DNA of 64,000 bases, taken from the NCBI GenBank assembly GCA_007922225.1, contig ML679946.1:95114759-95178758 (forward strand), written 5' to 3'. A program made the translations under genes and the position numbers. Positions 56,759 through 64,000 of the stretch are shown here, piece by piece; position 1 is the stretch's first letter; every line of letters begins with the position of its first letter. Source of the DNA: Emydura subglobosa. Taxonomy: Eukaryota > Chordata > Testudines > Chelidae. The notes under the pieces were generated by a model. It had not been told where the DNA came from. It did not search any database and saw nothing but the letters and a program-made list of their open reading frames with translations.

Positions 56759-57281
56759 TGCTGATGACTTGCAGATCAACCTCTCTACTCCAGACTGTCT
56801 CCTTCTGTCCAAATCAAAATCTTGGCTTTTCTCTCTAACCTCTCCTTGTGGCTATCTAACCATCAGCTCGAGCTCAAATTGGCTAAAACAGATCTCTTAA
56901 TCTTCTCCCCCTGATCCTCCCTGCTACCTCGTTTCTCGATCACTGTGAACAATGCTACTCAGCCCCATAATCTGAACATCATCTTTGACATAATCATCTC
57001 TCTAGATCTTTACATCCAGGCTGTGTCTAATCTTGATTCTTTGTGCATAATATCTGTAAGATGCAGTTTTTCCTCCCCATCCTGACACCCAAAACTCTTG
57101 TTCAGATTCTCATCATTTCATACCTCTGTTACTGCAATATCATTTTCTCTGGCCTTGACAAATGCAATCTTGCCTTGCTGATATTCGTTCATAATGCAGC
57201 TGCAAAGATCATTTTACTAGCCCATCACTTTGACCATGTCATCCCTTTCTTTGCATTCCTCCATGGGCCCCTCTTCTCTAT

Positions 57282-57538
57282 GACTGTGTTTATACTGACG
57301 GCGGCAAATTCGCCGCCACCAGATCGATCTTTCTGGATCGATTGAGTGGTCAGTATACACCTGCTCAATCGATCAGGAAATTGACTGAATAAATCCACCC
57401 CCTCAAGAAGTGCAGCGCAGTGTGAACAGCACGCAGAAGGCAAGCAGAGCAGTCGACGTGAGTTACGTAAACTACTCTGCGTAGTTTGCGTAACTCCCGT
57501 TGACTGCCGCCGAATCACGAGGTAAGTGTAAACCAGCC
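57282..57538. mobile_element. Hairpin-rich MITE inside the L2-like element
   Basis: The L2-like text ..CCCTCTTCTCTAT and TTTATAAAACAAACATAAGC is interrupted by 257 bases flanked by CTAT (57278-57281 and 57539-57542). The ends GACTGTGTTTATACTGACGG and the complement of the right end, GGCTGGTTTACACTTACC, are similarly worded. Inside, 57452-57475 pairs with 57481-57504 at 21 of 24 positions around a 5-base loop. No open frame of note is present. The MITE superfamily is not identified. Confidence 0.75.
57452..57504. repeat. 24-bp stem inverted repeat in the MITE
   Basis: AGTTACGTAAACTAC (57461-57475) and GTAGTTTGCGTAACT (57481-57495) match with a single mismatch. The stem extends outward to GTCGAC and GTTGAC with two more mismatches. 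Confidence 0.85.
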
Positions 57539-58361
57539 CTATTTTATAAAACAAACATAAGCTGCTTCTCTTTACTCTCAGGATCTATCTCCACCCTACC
57601 AGTCATTCAATTATTCACCATCAGTCACTACTGAAATGTCAACTTTCACCACAGATCAGCCCCACGATGCCAGCCTCTATCATCAACTTGTTCAATTTTC
57701 AAACAAGTACCTTTGTGCTTTTTCACATGCTGTCCTTCATGCCTGGGAGGTGCTCCTTGTAAACATCTGCAAAACTAATGCATTATCCACCTTGAAATCC
57801 CTCCTTACAATTCTCCTCTGCCATCATGCTTACAAAAAACTTCACAACGGTTAGTCTGCTGATATACTGAAACAACAACCCGTCTGTTTGTATCCATCTA
57901 TTGTCTCTTGGTTTTATACTTCAATTGTAAGATCTTTGGGACAGGGACAGTCTTTGTTCGGTGTTTGTACAGCACCTGGTGCAATGGGGTCCTGGTCCAT
58001 GACCAGGGCTCCTAGGAGCTCTATTACAAATAATAATAAAAGCTTCTCATTCTCTTCCTGTTAAAAAATTATATATAGGGGTTTCCATTTCTAATCTGTC
58101 AGCCTCTGTGTAGTCCTTGACTACATTTTTTAAAATGACGTGACATTTAATAATTTGTACTATTTTGCTGGTGTTTACTTCACTATGGTTTAACAGTGAC
58201 TGAGTACCTGGGTGCTGGGAGCAGGCAATGATAAAGATGAGTAAACCAGCACTGTACAGCCAGTGGGAATGAAAGAATAATGAAGCCCAGTGTGCATGAG
58301 ATGAACCAATACAGAAAGAAATCCATTTACTTCCCACTCATTTATGGCTAAATAATGACTG

Positions 58362-58390
58362 ACCCTGTTTGTGTGTGTGTGTGTGTGTGT
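58362..58390. repeat. (GT)n microsatellite
   Basis: A run of alternating G and T of about 11 dinucleotides, starting after CCTGTTT. Confidence 0.85.
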
Positions 58391-61300
58391 TGGGAGGATG
58401 AAGAGGAAGGTACAGTAACTTCTATATCCTAACTAGTGAATCACCTAGCCACCCTCTGTAAGGCCCAGATATTCACCTCTTCTCAAATCCCCCACTCCTT
58501 TTACCCACTCACACAAGAGGAATCCAGAATACAGACACAGTGGTCTCGAACTTGAGGCTCTAGGGCCAGTCAATCCACATAGCAATGCTCCACATTTCAA
58601 AGTGGGGTAGCTAATTAGGTTTCTGGTGTGGGCACAGTGTCCTGCTTTGTGCATCTGCTGGTGGCCACACTCACGCTGCACGTTTATGTGAAATGTTGCT
58701 GCAGCTCAGCATGCTCCACACAGGGCCCAGGATATTCTGCCTGCATGTGCTGTGTACGGGCCAAGTGCTTCTGATCACCACCACAAAAGCACTACCTTGC
58801 TGCTGCCTCCTCCTCCCCCTGCTCACCTCTGTGTGGGAAGCCAGACTTCAGCCCTCACTGTGAGTCATTTGGGATTATAGCAACCGTGGTGAGTTTATTT
58901 TGGGGTCTTGCTTCCTACACTGTAGACTTCATATCTCTGAGCAGAGCAGGATATTGATAAAGCAGCACGTACATAAAGAACCTGAAGGGGTCTGTCCAGA
59001 ACTTAGAACTGTGCATCTCATGCTAAATGCTGCCTTTTGAAAACAACAATAGAAAAGTATTGGGTAAACAGGAATGGAGAAGTGAGATTACATCTTCACA
59101 TAGGTTTGAAAGCTAACAGCTGGTCAGCAGGTGTTCTGACAAAAAGTGATGGTCAGATTACCCGGGAGTTTCTTTTAACAATTCATTAACCAACAAAAAG
59201 TTATTTCCTACTGACAGGCTTGCTCCTGAGGGAATTCACGTCAGAAACAAACAGATGAACAGACATATTGTGTTCTAATATATATTCAGTGATGCAATGG
59301 CCTAATATCTAAAACTACAGACAATATAAAATTTTGATAAATCAACTGATATTTTAGTATATACTTTACAATAAAATTGTAATGAAGGAAACAATGTGTA
59401 GCTTTACTTTGAATTTGTGTAAGAAATAAGATTTCTTTTTTCTGCTTTCTATTCTTATCAGGCCAGCAGAAACAACATAGCTCTGAGTGAGAAAACAGGA
59501 TATTTTTCTGTGTAATGCATCAACAGAACTATTATTATTTTGTAATGAAAGCTTAGATTCTATTGCACAGTTCTGGAGCAAGGGGTAAATTTTGTGGCAA
59601 ATTTCAGGTCCACAGAATAATCCCACTTTATAGGAAAAAAAACAAAAAACCAAGCCTTACCTTACCCATCATACACCACCAGTATTTCCAGTTTGGCAAT
59701 AAATCATCATCTCCACCCTCACTCTATATGCTGAATGGTGAATGACCAGCCCATCTGCATACTACTCAACCCAGGATCTGAGAGTAAGTTGTGTTCTTCC
59801 TGGCTCACACATCAACAATAGAGATTCTACAACATGAACTGTTTTGATGCACAAGACAGAAAAATCCAACTCTTTTATTATAGCCATATCTGTTCCATAG
59901 TGATAACAGAAGTAAAATAGAGTACAATCTTATTTTAGTTAGTAAAGTCAGCCGATATGACTCTGAATGCATACAGAGGATGCAGGAGGTTTATTGAACA
60001 AGGTGCCATTTTTATGCCTTTAGTTTTTAGTGTAGAGTAGATTAAGGAGATTTAAGGTTGACGGGTTTACATTTCACAAATCTAAGACTGGAAAAAATAA
60101 GTCAATTAAGGGTAGAAATGGAAAAATCCTAAAAGAGATTACAATAGGTTATATGGTGCCCAAATTCAACATTGGTTAAAGCCAAGGGATAGACACCACC
60201 AAAAACTTGGCTCAATGTTTTTGTGATCCTTATATTTTCCCTTTCAAGTAACAGTATGAAGCAACGAGTATGAAGCTCCCTTTCTTACATGCTATACCCA
60301 TTCCAAACTATAACTGAGGAAAAAATTATCAGTTTACATCCAACAAACCAAGATGACTGGACATTCTCTCAGTTTCTCATTTATGCACAGCACTTTGAGA
60401 AAGACCATCCATCAGTAAAATACCTTGTCTATGGAAAACTGGAAAGCACTTTCTGGAGGTTAGAATGCAATTTTTTTTTATCAGAGCTTACACACAGACA
60501 GAGGCAACATTTTTTTTCCAACCACTGAGTTTTTTGCATGATCAAGGACTTTAAATTATCAAAATTTTGAACATTATTTGTGCATTATGATGTACTGACA
60601 GCCTGGGCTACTAGAAAAGTGTGTACGAGTGCAAAGAGGGCACGTGAGTGAGTCAGGTTGCTTCTGAATTTTCTCTATGACGAAGCGGGGGAGCTCTTGT
60701 TGAGGTTGACTGTAAATCAGTGTGTTTTATACATGCAATGGAATCTCACAAATCATCAGGTTAAAATAGTACCGTGAGTCCATATACTATTTTGTAGTAT
60801 ATACTATAGCTATAACAAACTCTGAATGGAAGGGTGACTTTAGTGAGGATCTCTGAAAATAATGAAAGGTAATGAAACATGACCGTCTTTAACTTCAGTG
60901 AAATGATATGTATGCGTACCTGGACAGAGGGGCTAAAATTAGGTTGCTCAGGTCTAACAAAATATATCCAGAAGTTATGCTAAAAACTCCTCCGCTTCTG
61001 TCATGGTTGTGACTGTGATAGCATAATTTCTGAGTTTACATGAGAGGAAATACTATTACAATTATAGTAATACTGGCTCAGCAAATTATTAAAATTATCT
61101 CATAAGAATGTCATTAACTAACATTAGCCCTGTGAATTGGACTAGTAATCATTACTTAAAATATGAGGCTCATATAAGTATATATTGTATAATTCTGAGT
61201 CAAATTTTGCTCTGGGTTGAGAGGCTCACTTTGATTTTAGTAGAAGCTGCCAACATGCTTCTCTGTACAAAATTTGACTTCCATGAAATCCACAAATCTG

Positions 61301-63359
61301 ACAGCAGAATCTAGTTTTTTATTGCTATTATTTATTTAGTTTTTTATTGCTATTGCCATGAAAATAGATCAATGCTTTCCTGCTACTGTAACCAGAAAGC
61401 CAAATGTGAATTTATTGTTTACTGTAGTTTTGGGTAAGAAGGTGCTGTATATTCAGAAGCTCAAATCAAAATTTTGTTATGAACTATAGGATCAAGAAAT
61501 GCACTATGATTGCTGAAGGTATTAGAGGAGCTATGCAAACCTAGTTACTATTTTAAGGAAAAATGTATTTCACTTTAAAAGATTTATTTGATGGTTCAGT
61601 TGTGAATGCAGCTAATCTTTTAATTTTCAGTCTTAAAGACGAAAGCATCATCTAAACACAAACCTACTTCTGATTTCTTCTGATGTTGTTTAATTGGCTC
61701 GCAGTATCTCATTTTGAAAGGAGCAAGAGCCATTTTCATTTGTTTTTTCACTGCTTTGGAGAAGAAGCAATTTCAAGTTTTAGTGCAGGAAGAAGTAAGT
61801 TCCAGTTTACATGGAGGAAATCATTAGGGATTTTTTTTACAGAGCAACATTATCAGTTTTATGAGATAATTAGTGAAAAGCTCATATAGATCCTTCAAAC
61901 CTCAATTTATCCTTTTTTTTTTTTTTTTTTGAGCTTTTAAAGTAGAGATGATCTGAAAATTAAAAAATGGGAAATGCCTGTTACTACAGGCATACGTACT
62001 CAATGCCTTAATTAAAAAGCCAAGAGAGACATTCAGCACACAAAAATCTAAATGTATCTTAAATAATAAAATCAGGTCTTGACAAGTTTCAGCAGCTAGC
62101 TTCACTATGATATGATCTTCCAGAATGCATTATTCTTTGATGCAGCCTATTCCAACCCATTGGGTACAATCCACTGGCTGAGGAATAACCTATCAGCAGG
62201 GTCCCATGGTCACTGGAACATTGATGGAGGGGAGGGGTGGAGCAACTTGCTCCTGCTGCCCCAACCTGGATCCCTCCCCAAGTTCAATCACAGGGGAGAA
62301 TTCTATCCTCTCATTTGAATTCTGCAGTTGCTAGAACCCAGAGGAAGCCAGGATAGAGCAGCAGCAGCAGGTGGTCTGGGAAGGGTCATTTGAAAAGTCT
62401 TGATTTGATGAACCTCATTATCCTGTTGAAATGTATGTATCATTAATGTATATGACATTTTGCTATGTATTTGCTACTAAATATGCTGTGAGTCTGAGAA
62501 ATACCCACTGACAAGCTCCTCAGTGAGGACAAAGAAACTGCAAACACAACCCAAACCTCACATAGAGAAAAGATGCAAGCAAAATTCTGCAATTTATAAT
62601 GAAGGACTGTAAGCAGCTCAGGTACACAATGTGTGCTGCCTAACTCCAGGACACAGCTGGATAAAATATAAATGAGGGACAGTGACATCGCCACAGAGCC
62701 TGTCTCTCCTTCCCCATCTCAACACCTGGAAGCAAGATCGTTTGGAAGACAAAGAGAAGTCTCCTTGAACTGGGGGGAAAGGGATGGTCCTAACTACAAT
62801 GTTTTCTAGTTAGTATGAACTGTGAACAGATAACAGTCTGCAACGTCCAGTAGGGTGAGAAAAATTGATTAAATCTTGCTTAGCCTGATAAAGTTTAGGA
62901 TTTAGAATACGTGTTTACTTTTATTTCTTACGTAAGCAACTCTGACTTTTATGCCTACCACTTATAATCATGTAAAATCTACCTATCTTTCTCTAGTTAA
63001 TATACTTATTTTGATGTTTAATCTAAACCGGCGCTTGGGGCATCTGCTCAGATTACAGAGGTTGGTGCATGTCCACTACTCTTTGAAGGAGTGGCAAACT
63101 AATTAATGAGCTTGCATTGATCAAGAAGATCTTAAGCAGTGTAAGATGCACATGTCTGGAGTGCAAAGCTGGGGGAATTTGTTGGGTCTCCCTGTATGCA
63201 GTTCTTGAGTAGCTTGGGAGAGCATTCATGTCACGTTGCTGGGTGTGCCTCTACACACTAATGGCTGAGTGAACATAGCCTGGAGGGGTTTGCTGTTCAT
63301 TAGCATAGCAGTGTAGGAGACAGCCTGGGCAGGAGAGTTAAAAGGGGCACGGTGATTCC
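58391..63359. other. AT-rich non-coding sequence, no gene or clear repeat seen
   Basis: Nearly 5 kb. Open frames are short (60-96 codons) and unrecognisable, several beside homopolymers (T run at about 61911-61930). Unlike the rest of the window I find no transposon wording here, so it may be unique intergenic or intronic sequence. Confidence 0.5.
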
Positions 63360-63858
63360 ACAGTCCAGATTGTCACAACCATCCACTCCATAAACTTGTC
63401 AAGCTGAGTCCTGACACCAGTTAGGGTTTTTTCCCCCACTGCTCCTGATGGAAGGTTGTTCCAGAACTTCAATCTTCTTATGGTTAGAAACCTTAGAAAC
63501 TTGTTGGTCAGTTTATATCCATTTGTTCTTGTGTCAGCATTGGTGCCTAACTTAAATCACTCCTCTCCCTCCCTAATATTTATATATTTACATTTATATA
63601 TGTATTTGTAGACAGCAATCATATCTTGTCTCAGCCTTCTTTTTTGTTAGGCTAAACAAGCCAAGCTCTTTGAGTCTCCTCTCAGAAGGTAAGTTTTCCA
63701 TTCCTCAGATCATCCTAGTAACCCTTCTCTGCATCTGTTTGAATCCATCTTTCTTAAATATGGGAGACCAGAACTGCACACAGTATACCAGATGAGGTCT
63801 CACCAGTGCCTTGTATAATGGTACTGACACTTCCCTATCTCCACTGGAAATACTTTGC
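63360..63858 (-). mobile_element. CR1-like LINE fragment
   Basis: The minus strand encodes, in broken frames, PLYKALVRPHLVYCVQFWSP then MQRRVTRMI and ERRLKELGLFSLT, the thumb of a CR1-like reverse transcriptase. On the plus strand this reads TTTCCAGTGG..GTATACCAGATGAGGTCTCA. The left part to 63360 is older tail wording (GAAGGTTGTTCCAGAACTTC). The poly-ATTCTATG tail is not present. Confidence 0.75.
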
Positions 63859-64000
63859 CTGGTGGGTGAATGTGGTATGGGAAATGGGGGCTAATGAGAA
63901 AGGACAGGCTCCAGAAACCTTTTCTCAGCCCCAGAATGTAGGAATATCAGGGCATACGCTTAATAACCAACTGCTGGACTTTCTTTGCTGCTGCCCTGCA
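63859..64000. other. Non-coding sequence to the window end
   Basis: No feature seen. Confidence 0.5.

Larger units (their letters stand above)
55437..58045 (+). mobile_element. L2-like LINE, interrupted by a second LINE and a MITE
   Basis: The plus strand encodes the middle and end of an L2-like reverse transcriptase. The first part (55437-55856) contains FDTLNHALPEILSSLDFHDS, LSVGVPQNSLTGPLLFSLYT. It breaks off just before the catalytic YADD. After a 0.9-kb LINE insertion it resumes as ADDLQINLSTPDCLLLSKSK at about 56760. A 257-base MITE interrupts it again (57282-57538). The 3' end is characteristic: TTTGTACAGCACCTGGTGCA, ATGGGGTCCTGGTCCATGAC, then AATAATAATAAAAG. All frames are damaged. 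Confidence 0.85.

Overview
This is vertebrate nuclear DNA, most likely from a turtle, with a crocodilian as the second choice. The main evidence is the repeats. Several copies of CR1-type LINEs end in the tail 'TCATAGAATCATAGAA..GGAAGGGACCTC..AGGAGGTCATCTA', typical of turtles, crocodiles and birds. The subfamily wording, L2-like and MIR-like relics, Harbinger and hAT miniature elements and TGTGACAGGG-type LTRs resemble turtle genomes from memory. No database search was possible. There is no bacterial-style gene, operon, CRISPR array or recognisable tRNA or rRNA gene.

I find no intact host protein-coding gene. Nearly every longer open frame is either a relic of a transposable element or has no recognisable content. 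A GC- and CpG-rich stretch at the left edge (about 1-560) is the only candidate host regulatory or exonic sequence. It runs into a 400-base assembly gap (571-970), followed by a C-rich minisatellite.

Layout. 4-6.6 kb: two same-strand LINE copies, the second interrupted by a short repeat and by an opposite-strand CR1. 10.9-11.8 kb: a degraded acidic reading frame within a larger segment that has direct repeats near each side. 13.1-13.6, 16.4-19.5 and 24.8-28.7 kb: three copies of one PIF/Harbinger-like element carrying a two-exon Myb/SANT-like gene, all broken. 20.4-22.0 kb: the 5' half of a LINE (endonuclease, little reverse transcriptase). 26.7-27.2 and 33.2-33.6 kb: two small hAT-like elements with terminal inverted repeats and 8-bp target duplications. 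29.8-31.9 kb: an LTR-like repeat split by a CR1 that keeps a 328-codon reverse-transcriptase frame. 41-42.7 kb: two more CR1 copies. 47.3-48.7 kb: two LTR-like repeats. 50.9-53.6 kb: a LINE, a small inverted-repeat element and a 1.1-kb fold-back repeat with tRNA-like modules. 55.4-58.0 kb: an L2-like LINE interrupted by another LINE and by a hairpin-rich miniature element. 58-63.3 kb: AT-rich sequence with little recognisable. 63.4-63.9 kb: a final CR1-like fragment.

The parts do not form a working pathway. The window records layers of transposition, and the order of events can be read from the nesting. The most unusual items are the triplicated Harbinger Myb/SANT gene with a convergent poly(A) arrangement, the acidic frame at 10.9 kb, the fold-back element at 52.5-53.6 kb, and the L2-like element whose catalytic YADD codons were split by another LINE.
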